Part shown: positions 33,891-43,267 of the stretch, in pieces
Layout: the number at the start of each line of letters is the position of its first letter
Numbering within the stretch: position 1 is the stretch's first letter
Assembly: GCF_030731045.1 (NCBI RefSeq)
Contig: NZ_JAVALS010000006.1
Coordinates: 62,001-126,000, forward strand
DNA length: 64,000 bases
From: Arthrobacter horti
Lineage (GTDB): Bacteria; Actinomycetota; Actinomycetes; Actinomycetales; Micrococcaceae
Direction of reading: 5' to 3'
Program-made: the position numbers and the translations under genes
Notes under the pieces: model-generated
What the model was told of the DNA's origin: nothing
What the model saw: only the letters and a program-made list of their open reading frames with translations
Database searches by the model: none

Positions 33891-34784
33891 TCAGGCGGCG
33901 CAGCCCTCAGGGCAGCGGAGGGTCTCCGGGGAGGCGGCGCAGTCCGCGCAGTACAGCGTGAGCGTGCGGCATTCCTGGTTGGAGCAGTTGTGGAAGTCGC
34001 TGGTGGGCGCGGAGCAGCGGGCGCAGGCGCCGATGGTCTTGGCCTCCTCGCTGAACTCGAGGTGCATGCGCTTGTCGAAAACGTAGAGCGAGCCCTCCCA
34101 GAGGCCCTTGTCCTTGAACTTCTCCCCGTACCGGACGATTCCGCCGTCCAGCTGGTAGACCTCCTTGAAGCCGCGCTTGACCATCAGGCTGGAGAGGACC
34201 TCGCAGCGGATCCCACCCGTGCAGTAGGTGACCACGGGCTGGTCCTTGAGTTCGTCGTACTTCCCCGACTCCAGCTCCTGGATGAAGTCGTGGGTGGTGG
34301 CCACCTCCGGCACGATCGCGTCTTTGAACTTGCCGATCTGCGCCTCGAACGCGTTCCGGCCGTCGAAGAAACGCACCGGCCGCCCGGCCGCCTCCCTGTC
34401 CGCGACCAAGGTGTGCAGCGCTTCCGGTGAGAGGTGCGTGCCGCCGCCCACCACGCCGTCGTCGTCCACTTCCAGCTCGCCGGGAGCCCCGAAGGAGACC
34501 AGTTCCTCCCGCGCCTTCACGCTCAGCCGCGGAAAGTCCTCGGCACCGCCGTCGGACCATTTGACGTCCAGCGCACGGAACGGTGTGTACTCCTTGGTGG
34601 TCCGGACATACTGCTTCACGGCCTGGATCTCCCCGCCCACGGTCCCGTTGATGCCGTCCTTGGAGACGATGATCCGGCCGCGCAGGCCGAGCTTCTCGCA
34701 GAGGGCGCGCTGCCAGAGCCGCACGGCCTCTGCGTCGGCGACGGGGGCGAAGGCGTAATACAGGGCAATCTTGTTCTGGGCCAC
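33891..34784 (-). CDS. trhO: tRNA uridine(34) hydroxylase TrhO, rhodanese-fold
   Basis: Enzyme of the YceA/TrhO family that makes 5-hydroxyuridine at the tRNA wobble position. The 297-aa protein has the N-terminal acylphosphatase-like part ([18 protein letters not shown]), the rhodanese active-site Cys in [12 protein letters not shown], and a C-terminal Cys-rich zinc-like region [20 protein letters not shown] with CADC. All usual parts are present. Confidence 0.93.
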   Translation of the reverse strand: MAQNKIALYYAFAPVADAEAVRLWQRALCEKLGLRGRIIVSKDGINGTVGGEIQAVKQYVRTTKEYTPFRALDVKWSDGGAEDFPRLSVKAREELVSFGAPGELEVDDDGVVGGGTHLSPEALHTLVADREAAGRPVRFFDGRNAFEAQIGKFKDAIVPEVATTHDFIQELESGKYDELKDQPVVTYCTGGIRCEVLSSLMVKRGFKEVYQLDGGIVRYGEKFKDKGLWEGSLYVFDKRMHLEFSEEAKTIGACARCSAPTSDFHNCSNQECRTLTLYCADCAASPETLRCPEGCAA

Positions 34785-34937
34785 CGTTAAAGGTTACGGG
34801 GGTCTGCGTTCCCGCCCGGCGGGACGGGGATCCAGGCCGGGTGCGAGCCGTGCGGAAAACGACCTCCGGCTGTGAGTTAACCGCAAAGTTACCGATACCG
34901 GCTGTCGCTTCAACCCGGGCTGACCTAGGCTCGAAGC

Positions 34938-35636
34938 ATGACTGCGGAATCCCTGATGGAAGACATTGGCAGCCTGCTGGACCTCTGGGTGGCCGGCTGG
35001 GCCGGAGCCCGGGGTTATGACGTCGACCACGTGGGGCGCTTCCCTGCGGTGGACCGGAACGACTCCGTCAAGGCCCGTGAATTCTTCGCGGTCAACCCCG
35101 ACAATCAGGACTTCGGCACCCTCGCGGAGCAGACTTTGCAGACTCCGGGGCGGCTCCTCACGGTCCTCACCCGCGACCCCCAGCGGTACCTGGCGCTGGC
35201 CGATCAGCACGGCCTCCACGTGAGTTCCACGTCCCAGGCCATGATGATCGTGGACATGGACACCCAGGACACCGAGGACCCGTGGCTCCCCGACGACGAC
35301 CTGGAGGTCAGCTACTCGGAACGGGACGGCGTCCACTTCGCCGAGGTCCGCGCCGGGGATGTGGTGGCCGCCAGCGGCCGCGTGTTCGTCACGGACGGCA
35401 CCGTGGCCGTGTTCGACCAGATCGTCACCAATGACGACTTCCGCCGCCGTGGCCTGGGCAGCTTCATCATGAAGTCGCTCGCGGCCCGCTCCTTCGCCCA
35501 CCCGGTGGAGGTGGGCCTGCTCCTGGCCTCGGCCGACGGACGGCACCTCTACGCCCACCTCGGGTGGGAAGAGGTCTGCACCGTGGTGATGCTCTCCAGC
35601 TCGGACGCCGGCGTGAAGGACGTCTCCGTCTCCTGA
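34938..35636 (+). CDS. GNAT family N-acetyltransferase
   Basis: A 232-aa protein whose C-terminal half is a GNAT fold with the acetyl-CoA loop VTNDDFRRRGLGSFIMKSLA. The N-terminal 110 residues have no recognised domain. No Shine-Dalgarno is evident; TAGGCT ends about 7 bases before ATG 34938, so this may be leaderless. Substrate unknown. Confidence 0.85.
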   Translation: MTAESLMEDIGSLLDLWVAGWAGARGYDVDHVGRFPAVDRNDSVKAREFFAVNPDNQDFGTLAEQTLQTPGRLLTVLTRDPQRYLALADQHGLHVSSTSQAMMIVDMDTQDTEDPWLPDDDLEVSYSERDGVHFAEVRAGDVVAASGRVFVTDGTVAVFDQIVTNDDFRRRGLGSFIMKSLAARSFAHPVEVGLLLASADGRHLYAHLGWEEVCTVVMLSSSDAGVKDVSVS

Positions 35637-35687
35637 CCCGGGCGTTCCCGGGCGCCGGGGCACCCGCCCTGGTGCCACAATGGTGCG

Positions 35688-38057
35688 GTGCCCTCCCACG
35701 ACTCGCTGATCCCGCTCCTGGGCCGTACACCGGACCCGGAGCAGCTTCAGCATGTCCGCGTCATTCCCGCCCGGGAGGCCCGGCACGCCCCGTGGCCGGA
35801 TTGGGCGCATCCGGACGTGGTGGCCGCCTACCAGCGGCTGGGGGTCCGGACCCCGTACGAGCACCAGGTCCGGGCGGCCGGGCACGCCCACCGTGGGGAG
35901 CACGTGGTGATCGCCACGGGGACCGCCTCGGGGAAGTCTCTGGCGTACCAATTGCCCGCCGTCGACGCGGTGCACCGCTCGGAGCTGCGGGTGCGCGAGG
36001 AGCCGGGCAAGCTGCACGACGACGGCGCCACCGTCCTCTACCTGGCACCCACCAAGGCGCTGGCCGCCGACCAGCTGGCAGCGCTGAAGTCTCTCCACCT
36101 GGACACGCTCCGCGCCGAAAGCTACGACGGCGACACCGAGAGCAGTGCCCGCCGCTGGATCCGGGACCACGCCAATGTCATTCTGGCCAACCCGGACATG
36201 CTGCACCACGGGATCCTGCCGAATCACAGCTGGTGGGCGCGTTTCTTCCGGCGGCTGCGCTACGTGGTGATCGATGAGGCGCACAGCTACCGCGGGGTCT
36301 TCGGCTCCCACGTGGCCAATCTGCTGCGCCGTCTCCGAAGGGTCTGCGCCCACTACGGCAGCGCGCCCGTGTTCGTCGGCGCCTCCGCGACGGCCGCCGA
36401 GCCTGCGGAGTCCTTCTCCCGGCTGATCGGGGCGCCGGTGGCCGCCGTGACAGACGACGCCTCGCCACGAGGGTCCACCACGGTGGCCTTCTGGGAGCCG
36501 CGCCTGACGGATCTGGTCGGGGAGAACGGTGCGCCCACCCGGCGCACAGCCATCGCCGAGTCCTCGGACATGCTGGCCAACCTGGTGTCCTCGCACGTAC
36601 GGACCATCGCGTTCATCAAGTCCCGGCGCGGTGCCGAACGGATCTCCTCGATCACACAACGGCTTCTGGAAGACGTCGACCCGAGCCTGCCGGGACGCGT
36701 CGCCGCCTACCGCTCGGGGTACTTGCCGGAGGAACGGCGGGCGCTGGAGGCCGATCTGCGGTCCGGGCGGCTCCTGGGCGTGTCCAGCACGTCCGCACTG
36801 GAGCTCGGGATCGACATCTCCGGGCTGGACGCCGTGCTGGTGGCCGGCTGGCCCGGGACGAGGGCGAGCTTCTTCCAGCAGATCGGCCGGGCCGGCCGCG
36901 CCGGGCAGGACGCCGTCGCTGCGTTCGTGGCCAGCGACGACCCGCTGGACACCTACCTGGTGCACCACCCGGAGGCGGTGTTCGACGTCGGGGTGGAGGC
37001 CGCCGTGTTCGATCCTTCCAATCCGTACGTGCTGGGGCCGCATCTGTGCGCCGCCGCGGCGGAGCAGCCGCTGCGGCCCGGGGACGAGGAGCTGTTCGGC
37101 CCCACGGCACGGGCCATGCTGGACACCCTGGTGGAGCGTGGATACCTCCGGAAGCGTCCGGCCGGCTGGTTCTGGACCCACGCCCAGAGCGCGGCCTCCA
37201 TGGTCAGCATCCGGGACGACGGCGGCGGAATCGTCAAGATCATCGACGCCGAGACCGGTGCGGTCCTCGGGTCGATGGACAGCCCTCAGACGCACTACCA
37301 GGCGCACCGCGGTGCCGTGTACGTGCACCAGGGGGCCAACTACATCGTCGAGGAGCTGGACGAGGAGGACCATGTGGTCTTGGTCCAGCGGGCCAACCCG
37401 GACTACTACACCACCGCGCGGGACGTGACGCAGGTGGAGGTCCTGTCCGTGGAACGGTCCATGGACTGGGGAGAGATCGCCGTGCACTTCGGCGAAGTCA
37501 AGGTCACGACGCAAGTGGTCTCCTTCCAGCGCAAGTCGGTGTCCTCCAACGAGGTCCTCGGAGAGGAACCCCTGGACCTGGAGGCGCGGGATCTGTTCAC
37601 CAAGGCGGTGTGGTTCGTGGTGGGGAACCAGACCCTGGTGAAGGCGGGCCTGATCGAGGCACAGTTCCCGGGGGCCCTGCACGCCGCGGAACACGCATCG
37701 ATCGGGATGCTGCCCCTGGTCGCCTCGAGTGACCGCTGGGACATCGGTGGCGTCTCCACGGCGCTGCACGCCGACACCGGGCATCCCACGATCTTCGTCT
37801 ACGACGGCCATCCGGGCGGCGCCGGTTTCGCGGAGCGGGCCTTCGCCAAGGCCCGGACCTGGCTCGCCGCCACGCAGGAGGCGATCCGGTCCTGTGAATG
37901 CGAGTCCGGCTGCCCCTCCTGCGTGCAGTCGCCCAAGTGCGGCAATAAGAACAATCCCTTGGACAAGGCCGCGGCGATCGTCCTGCTTCAGGCACTGCTG
38001 CGCGACGCGACGGACTTTCCGGGGGACCCTGGGGGCACCCGGCCGCCGCAGGACTGA
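35688..38057 (+). CDS. DEAD/DEAH-box helicase with C-terminal DUF1998-like zinc region
   Basis: Helicase of 789 aa (Rv3649 / MrfA-like), starting at GTG 35688. Q-like motif TPYEHQVRAAGH, Walker A ATGTASGKSLAYQ, motif II IDEAHSYRG, motif III GASAT, motif VI QIGRAGRAGQD. The C-terminus has the four-Cys cluster CECESGCPSCVQSPKCGNKN at about residues 745-765. It is the family found beside the Tad secretion genes (TIGR03817 from memory). In Bacillus, MrfA repairs mitomycin C lesions, so a repair role is likely. Confidence 0.9.
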   Translation: MPSHDSLIPLLGRTPDPEQLQHVRVIPAREARHAPWPDWAHPDVVAAYQRLGVRTPYEHQVRAAGHAHRGEHVVIATGTASGKSLAYQLPAVDAVHRSELRVREEPGKLHDDGATVLYLAPTKALAADQLAALKSLHLDTLRAESYDGDTESSARRWIRDHANVILANPDMLHHGILPNHSWWARFFRRLRYVVIDEAHSYRGVFGSHVANLLRRLRRVCAHYGSAPVFVGASATAAEPAESFSRLIGAPVAAVTDDASPRGSTTVAFWEPRLTDLVGENGAPTRRTAIAESSDMLANLVSSHVRTIAFIKSRRGAERISSITQRLLEDVDPSLPGRVAAYRSGYLPEERRALEADLRSGRLLGVSSTSALELGIDISGLDAVLVAGWPGTRASFFQQIGRAGRAGQDAVAAFVASDDPLDTYLVHHPEAVFDVGVEAAVFDPSNPYVLGPHLCAAAAEQPLRPGDEELFGPTARAMLDTLVERGYLRKRPAGWFWTHAQSAASMVSIRDDGGGIVKIIDAETGAVLGSMDSPQTHYQAHRGAVYVHQGANYIVEELDEEDHVVLVQRANPDYYTTARDVTQVEVLSVERSMDWGEIAVHFGEVKVTTQVVSFQRKSVSSNEVLGEEPLDLEARDLFTKAVWFVVGNQTLVKAGLIEAQFPGALHAAEHASIGMLPLVASSDRWDIGGVSTALHADTGHPTIFVYDGHPGGAGFAERAFAKARTWLAATQEAIRSCECESGCPSCVQSPKCGNKNNPLDKAAAIVLLQALLRDATDFPGDPGGTRPPQD

Positions 38058-38187
38058 CGCCCGCCTGACCCGCCCGGGACCGCGCCGTCGTGGACATGAC
38101 GCGGCCCAGGCGGAGGTGGCGCGGCCCTGGGTGACCGTGACGTGGCGGCGCGCGCCATCCGATGCCCGGCCATCGACCGGCGGCGAT

Positions 38188-38640
38188 TCACGGCGGCGGG
38201 CCCGCCCGCGCTCGTCCTGTGGCATGTGCCAGGCCGAGCACGCCGTCGATGCCCGTGTGAACCTCCACGATGTCGGCCTCCGGACCGGTCACCGTGCAGC
38301 TGTCCACCCGGGCACCGTTCCGCCCGGCGATCTCGGAGGCCAGGGCGCAGGGTTCACCGTCCCTCAGTCCTCGTGCGGCGTCCGCTGCTGCGAGCGCGGC
38401 GAGGTCCGCAGCCGCCGCGGCCCTGGAGGCGAGCGTTCCTGCCTGGGCCAGAAGTGCGATCACCAGGAACCCGAGCAGCAGCACCATGCCGAGCCCCAGC
38501 GCCAGGACGGTCCCGGCTCCGTGTTCGGTGCGGTCCCACCGCCGGTTCGGCCCGGACCTCATGCGAGGAGCGGGCCGGCCGTCTGCCCGGGAGACGGTCC
38601 CGCCCTTGGTCCGCGGGCGGCGGGCATTCCTCCCGTTCAC
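38188..38640 (-). CDS. TadE-like protein, helicase/secretion neighbourhood type
   Basis: A 150-aa protein with one membrane helix (GAGTVLALGLGMVLLLGFLVIALLAQAG) followed by a pseudopilin-like Ala-rich stretch. GTG 38640 overlaps the preceding stop by four bases. This is the Rv3654c type (TIGR03816 family from memory), a putative minor pseudopilin or assembly factor. Last gene of the Tad operon. Confidence 0.8.
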   Translation of the reverse strand: MNGRNARRPRTKGGTVSRADGRPAPRMRSGPNRRWDRTEHGAGTVLALGLGMVLLLGFLVIALLAQAGTLASRAAAAADLAALAAADAARGLRDGEPCALASEIAGRNGARVDSCTVTGPEADIVEVHTGIDGVLGLAHATGRARAGPPP

Positions 38641-39032
38641 GACGGACCACCCTGCCCAGGGTCTTCCACGGCCGCCGTCGACCTTGCCTCCAGGGTCCAC
38701 CGCGTCCAGGTGCCGAGGACGCCAGGAGCCGGGGCACTGACCACAGCCTGGACAAACCCCAGGCCGTCGGGAGTCACGACGACGGCGACGGTCCCGCCGG
38801 CGAGCCGTGCGGCGCCGTCCCGGGCGGCCTCGACCGTCTCGCCGCGGGCCATCGCCCGGGCGGCCGACCGGGCCGCCTCCTCCAGGCGCAGCTGCTGGGT
38901 GCCGGCAGCCACGGCCCCCATGAGCAGGGACAACAGGAGGACGAGGGCCGGCAGTGTCACGGCGAATTCGGCCGTCACACTGCCGCGGCTTCCGGCCAGG
39001 GCGGCTCCGCGGGCGGTGACAGGCGTTCTCAT
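38637..39032 (-). CDS. TadE family pilus assembly protein
   Basis: A 131-aa minor pseudopilin with the signature GSVTAEFAVTLPALVLLLSLLM (E at position 5 of the pilin motif) and a helix EEAARSAARAMARGETVEAA. ATG 39032 overlaps the DUF4244 stop by 4 bases. Confidence 0.85.
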   Translation of the reverse strand: MRTPVTARGAALAGSRGSVTAEFAVTLPALVLLLSLLMGAVAAGTQQLRLEEAARSAARAMARGETVEAARDGAARLAGGTVAVVVTPDGLGFVQAVVSAPAPGVLGTWTRWTLEARSTAAVEDPGQGGPS

Positions 39033-39346
39033 GGAATTGCGAGTGCCGTGCGGATGATGTTGAGCAGGAAGCCCCGCACCTCGTCGCTGCGCATGATCAC
39101 CACGAGCAGCCCGGCGAAAGCGACGGCCGCCAGTGTGGCGATGGCGTACTCCGCGGTGGACGTCCCCGCCTCCCCACCGATGGCCCGGACCCCTCGTTGT
39201 CCGAGGCCGGTCATCCAGGACCGGACAGCTTCCACGGACCGGGTCCAGGGTCCGCTCCGGCCCGGGGCCGGGCCTCCCGCCGGCGCCGGGTGGCCGTGCG
39301 TCGGCCACGGAACGAGGTGCAGGATGCGGGACATGATCTGAAACAT
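39029..39346 (-). CDS. DUF4244 protein, Flp-type pilin candidate
   Basis: A 105-aa protein of DUF4244 type (Rv3656c). The membrane part GTSTAEYAIATLAAVAFAGLLVVIM has the pilin pattern G/A-x4-E-Y; the E5-Y6 pair matches Flp major pilins. ATG 39346 follows AAAGGAG. Unlike most Flp pilins it has a long Pro-rich N-terminal leader (about 65 residues) before the expected prepilin cleavage site. Confidence 0.82.
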   Translation of the reverse strand: MFQIMSRILHLVPWPTHGHPAPAGGPAPGRSGPWTRSVEAVRSWMTGLGQRGVRAIGGEAGTSTAEYAIATLAAVAFAGLLVVIMRSDEVRGFLLNIIRTALAIP

Positions 39347-39381
39347 GATTTCTCCTTTGTTCGGTCCCAGACGGGACGGAT

Positions 39382-40053
39382 TCAGAGCCCTCCGGGAAGG
39401 AGCGCCAGGACCACGGGGATGATCCCCAGGCAGACGAAGGACGGCAGTGAGCACAGGCCCAGCGGCAGCACCAGACGGACCCCCAGGGCGGCAGCCCGGC
39501 GCTCGGCCTCCCGGAACCGCCGCCGTCGCTCAGCGGCTGCTCCGGCATACAAGGTTCCGGCGGCCGGCGCTCCGCTGAGCGCCGCGAAACCCAGGTGGCG
39601 CCGCAGTCCACTCAGCCTCGACCGCTCCTTCACGGCATTCCGGCCGGTACCGGCCCCGCGAGCGCTCGCCGGCCGGCTCCGGGGCCGTGCTCCGCCGGAT
39701 CCTGCGTGCTGTTCGGCCATCAGCCATGCCCCATCCCAGGCCGCTCCGATGGCCAGGGCCGCGCTCACCCGTCCAAGGCAGGCCGCCGTGGCCGGGGACG
39801 CGCTCTCGCTGAGAACCTGCAGGCAGCGTTCAACACCCACCCCGGCTTCCAGAAGAGCGCCGGCGAGCTCCATGAGGAGTGCTTCATCGTCGGATTCGGC
39901 TCCCCTTGGCGCCCGCCCGAGGGCTGTCCGGGAATCCCGATCCGGCGCCTTGCCGACATCGGCCAAGCGAAGTGTCCGTCTCCGGCACGAGGCCTCCGTG
40001 CACAGCCAGGAGAACGCCGCCAAGCACACCAGAAGGCCCAGGGCGCCACTCAT
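39382..40053 (-). CDS. TadC-like type II secretion F domain protein
   Basis: A 223-aa inner-membrane platform protein. The T2SSF core LLMELAGALLEAGVGVERCLQVL and a C-terminal helix pair (RLVLPLGLCSLPSFVCLGIIPVVLALL) are seen. ATG 40053 overlaps the TadB stop. The protein is shorter than typical TadC (about 300 aa). Confidence 0.82.
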   Translation of the reverse strand: MSGALGLLVCLAAFSWLCTEASCRRRTLRLADVGKAPDRDSRTALGRAPRGAESDDEALLMELAGALLEAGVGVERCLQVLSESASPATAACLGRVSAALAIGAAWDGAWLMAEQHAGSGGARPRSRPASARGAGTGRNAVKERSRLSGLRRHLGFAALSGAPAAGTLYAGAAAERRRRFREAERRAAALGVRLVLPLGLCSLPSFVCLGIIPVVLALLPGGL

Positions 40054-40814
40054 GACCGGCCTTCCGCCGCAGTCACCAGAGCCCTGGACCACAGTCTTCC
40101 GACGGCCCAGAGGATGAGCCCCGCCACCACGGAAGCCAGCCCCGCCGGGGAGACGATGATGATCTCCACCGGGTCCACCCCGAGCAGGAGTCCCAATCCC
40201 AAACCGAGGAACGGGAGCCAGGCCAGCAGCGCGACGCTGGCCTTGGGGCCCGCCAGGGCCGCCTGGCGGGCCCCCTCTGCATCCGCGGAATGTTCGAGGT
40301 CCAGGGCCAACCGGGTCAGCAGCGCTGCGAGCGGACAGCCGCTCAGCTCGCTCGCACGGACGCAGAGGGCTATGCGTTCCCAGCACTCGGGCATCGCCGA
40401 AGACGTGCCCGCCCGGAAGGCACGCTCAGCGAGCGCTCTCCGGATCGCCTGGGCCGGGCTTCCTCCGAGCTCGGCCGCACGGGAGGCCACTCCCAGGAGG
40501 ACCAGCACGGGTTCCTCGGTGGGGCCGGTCCCCTCGGCCATCGCCTGCGAGCGGTGGAAGACGTCCAGCTCCTTCCAGGCCTGGGCCGCCGGACGGCCGC
40601 TGACCAGCAATGAGGCCAGGTACTGAACGAGGGCGGCCATCGTCTCCAGCTCGGCGGCACGGCCGGGTGCCCGGGCGGGCAGCGCTGGGCGCTTGGGAAG
40701 AAACGCCGGGCGGAGCCGTTCCGCCGACGACGGGAGGCGGAACCGGAGACGGTGTCCCGGACCCGGGCCCAGGAGCAGAAGGGCGGAAATCAGCAGACAC
40801 GCCATCAGGACCAT
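40050..40814 (-). CDS. TadB-like type II secretion F domain protein
   Basis: A 254-aa membrane protein. T2SSF helix region AALVQYLASLLVSGRPAAQAW, ALCVRASELSGCPLAALLTRLALDLE and two C-terminal helices. The start is ATG 40814 or ATG 40805, the latter overlapping the CpaF stop as TGATG. It pairs with TadC. Confidence 0.82.
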   Translation of the reverse strand: MVLMACLLISALLLLGPGPGHRLRFRLPSSAERLRPAFLPKRPALPARAPGRAAELETMAALVQYLASLLVSGRPAAQAWKELDVFHRSQAMAEGTGPTEEPVLVLLGVASRAAELGGSPAQAIRRALAERAFRAGTSSAMPECWERIALCVRASELSGCPLAALLTRLALDLEHSADAEGARQAALAGPKASVALLAWLPFLGLGLGLLLGVDPVEIIIVSPAGLASVVAGLILWAVGRLWSRALVTAAEGRS

Positions 40815-42025
40815 GGCACGCCGTCCAGCCCCAGGCGACGCTGAAGGCCGTCCCACGCGGGCCCGGGATCCAGCCGGTTCCCCACCAGGTGCAACGCACC
40901 GGCCATGCGCAGACGCCCCTGCCGCGCGTCGACCATGCTGATCTCCGACAGCCGACGGCCATCCGGAGTACGCGCCACGTGAAGCACCGCGTCGAGGGCA
41001 CTGGCGGCTTGTGCGGTCACCGCATCCGTGCTCATCCCGGCCAACGCACCGAGCGCCTCCAGACGGGCAGGAACATCAGCTGCGGAATTGGCGTGGATGG
41101 TTCCCGCTCCGCTGTGGCCGGTGTTCAGCGCCGTGAGGAGCTCCCGCACCTCGGAACCGCGGCACTCCCCCACCACCAGACGGTCCGGCCGCATCCGCAG
41201 TGACTGGCGTACGAGTTCCCGCAGGTCCACGACGCCGCGGCCTTCCGTGTTGCCGTGCCGGGCCTCCAGCCCGACCACGTGCACATGGCCCGGGTCCAGC
41301 TCGGCGGCGTCCTCCACCAGGACGAGCCGTTCCAAGGGGTCCACCAGCCCCAGGAGAGTGGACAGGAGGGTGGTCTTGCCGGATCCGGTGGCCCCGCTGA
41401 TCAGGAAGTTGAGCCGCTGCGACACCAGGGACCGCAGCACCGGGATCAGTGCCGTGGGGAACATGCCCGCTGAGGCCATCTCCTCCAGGGAGAAGCGCCT
41501 GGACCGCCGGATCCGGAGGGACAGCAGCGTCCCTCGCGTGGACAGCGGCGGGATCACCGCATGCACACGGTAACCACCGGGCAGGCGGACGTCCACACAC
41601 GGGTTGCCATCATCCAGACGCCGGCCACCGGACGCCACGAGCCGCTGGGCCAGGGCCCGCAGCTGTTCCTCACCTCCCAGTGCCACCTCGGCCCGCGACA
41701 GGCCCGCGCCCCGGTCCACCCACACCTCCTCGGGACCATTGACGAAGATGTCCGTCGTGCCGGGGTCGTCGGCGAGCGGCTGAAGAGGGCCGAGGCCCCG
41801 CAGCTCGGCGTTGATGCTCTCCGCCGCCGCGAGGGCCATGGCCGGCCCCAGGAACCTCCCGGTCGAGTTCACCGCCGCGGCCACCCGCTGTGAGGTGACG
41901 GGACCCTTCTCCCTGAGCACATCACGGCGCACCGAGTCGAGGATCCGCGGGTCCATGGACTGCGGCGCCGGCCCTCCACCGGGCGCCGGCATGGGGAGTT
42001 TCGTCCTACGGTTCGGGAAGTTCAT
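40805..42025 (-). CDS. TadA/CpaF-type secretion ATPase
   Basis: A 406-aa ATPase driving pilus assembly. Walker A SGATGSGKTTLLSTL, Asp box LVLVEDAAELDP, Walker B/His boxes MRPDRLVVGECRGSEVRELL and GHSGAGTIHANSA. N-terminal region with TDIFVNGPEEVWVDRG. ATG 42025 overlaps the cpaE stop by four bases. This is the TIGR03819 type found with the helicase (from memory). Confidence 0.92.
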   Translation of the reverse strand: MNFPNRRTKLPMPAPGGGPAPQSMDPRILDSVRRDVLREKGPVTSQRVAAAVNSTGRFLGPAMALAAAESINAELRGLGPLQPLADDPGTTDIFVNGPEEVWVDRGAGLSRAEVALGGEEQLRALAQRLVASGGRRLDDGNPCVDVRLPGGYRVHAVIPPLSTRGTLLSLRIRRSRRFSLEEMASAGMFPTALIPVLRSLVSQRLNFLISGATGSGKTTLLSTLLGLVDPLERLVLVEDAAELDPGHVHVVGLEARHGNTEGRGVVDLRELVRQSLRMRPDRLVVGECRGSEVRELLTALNTGHSGAGTIHANSAADVPARLEALGALAGMSTDAVTAQAASALDAVLHVARTPDGRRLSEISMVDARQGRLRMAGALHLVGNRLDPGPAWDGLQRRLGLDGVPWS

Positions 42026-43146
42026 GGCCGAGGCCCCAGGTTCCGCAGGAGATCCCCCGTCACTCGCCGGACCGGCCGCGACCGGCCCAGGCTCAGCAGA
42101 AGCCCCTCGTCCGCCGCCATGGTGGCTCCACGGACCTCCGGCATGATGCCGTCCAGACGGATTCCGAGCCGCTCCGCCAGATCTTGCGCCTCCGGTTTCT
42201 GCCGCGCGGGGCACCTGGCCACCAGCCCCGTTGAGGTGACGGCCATCCGGCGTAGGCCCTCCACCGCCCGGAGCCCGGCATTGAGCGTCAGAGGAGCCAC
42301 CACCGTGACGGAATCACACCACCAGGCGTGCTCCTCGGCTTCGCCGGAGGGGATGTCCACCACCACCAGCTCGTACACCTTGCGGGCGGCCTCCACCACC
42401 GACGGATCGAGGCGTCCGGGTCCAGACGACGCCTCGCCACTCCTGCACAGGAGCGAGAACCCTCCGACACTGGGCAGCGCTTCGGCCAGCCGCTCAGGGC
42501 TGACGGTCCCTCCGTTGGTGGTGAGCTCATCCCAGCCCGGTCCGGCAAGTTCCTCCGCGGAGAGCGCGTGCTTCAGTGCGGTGTCGGCCGCGGATGCTCC
42601 GATCAGCAGTGTCCTCAGACCGTCCGACGCCGCATGCCCGGCCAGCCACGCCGCGAGCGAGCTGCCTCCCGCACCGCCCACGGCACCCCAGACGCCCAGC
42701 ACGTGGCCGCCGTCGGGCCCGGATCCCATGCCGCCGAAGAACTCCGCCAGCCAGCCGAGCCCTTCCGGGAGAGGCACCACCCGTTCCACTCCCCAGCCCG
42801 CCGCCCGGTCCCAGGGCGGTTCGTCCAGCGGGCCGGACAGGAGGACATCAGCGCCCCGGCGCCGGATGGGGACCTCCATGACATCGGCGCCGAGCAGCAC
42901 GGCCTTGGCTCCGTCCCAGAGCCCCAGCGCGGAGTCGACGTCGCGCTCCACCACCAGCTCGGCACCCGCGGCGGCCGCTGCGGTGAGGGCCTGCTCCGCC
43001 AGCTCGGGTCGTGAGGTGACCAGCAGGAACACTTCACGTTCCGCCGGTGTCCAACGGACCTCCTCAGCCAGGATGCCGGATGGTCCCGGCGGGGAGACGT
43101 GCCGCCGCCGTCGTACTGGATGCTGGAGTCCGGTGCCACTGTTCAT
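42022..43146 (-). CDS. CpaE-like MinD-family protein with degenerate Walker A (Rv3660c type)
   Basis: A 374-aa ParA/MinD-fold protein with a receiver-like N-terminus. The nucleotide loop reads VWGAVGGAGGSSLAAW (about residues 152-167): both lysines of the usual KGGxGK[ST] motif are missing. Later motifs YELVVVDIPSGE and VTVVAPLTLNAGLRA are present. The Mtb homologue Ssd (Rv3660c) also belongs to this subgroup. Likely a localisation factor rather than an active ATPase. First gene of the Tad operon. Confidence 0.85.
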   Translation of the reverse strand: MNSGTGLQHPVRRRRHVSPPGPSGILAEEVRWTPAEREVFLLVTSRPELAEQALTAAAAAGAELVVERDVDSALGLWDGAKAVLLGADVMEVPIRRRGADVLLSGPLDEPPWDRAAGWGVERVVPLPEGLGWLAEFFGGMGSGPDGGHVLGVWGAVGGAGGSSLAAWLAGHAASDGLRTLLIGASAADTALKHALSAEELAGPGWDELTTNGGTVSPERLAEALPSVGGFSLLCRSGEASSGPGRLDPSVVEAARKVYELVVVDIPSGEAEEHAWWCDSVTVVAPLTLNAGLRAVEGLRRMAVTSTGLVARCPARQKPEAQDLAERLGIRLDGIMPEVRGATMAADEGLLLSLGRSRPVRRVTGDLLRNLGPRP

Positions 43147-43267
43147 GGCTCCAGCCTCGGCCGTCCGTGCCGCTGTGACGGCGGCCGGTCCGCCTATGTG
43201 CACAAGACCCGCCGCGACTCTCCACAACCGGGTCGTCACTGTCAGTCTGAGCAGCCAGAATGGTGTC

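Noticed and set aside
35688-38057. Helicase with DUF1998-like zinc region as part of an anti-phage system
   Set aside because: Motifs, size and the neighbouring Tad genes match the housekeeping Rv3649-type helicase; no nuclease, methylase or other defence partner lies nearby.
34794-38225. Very long open frame on the minus strand, antisense to the helicase gene
   Set aside because: It is the shadow of the high-GC helicase and GNAT genes; there is no ribosome site and no recognisable domain.
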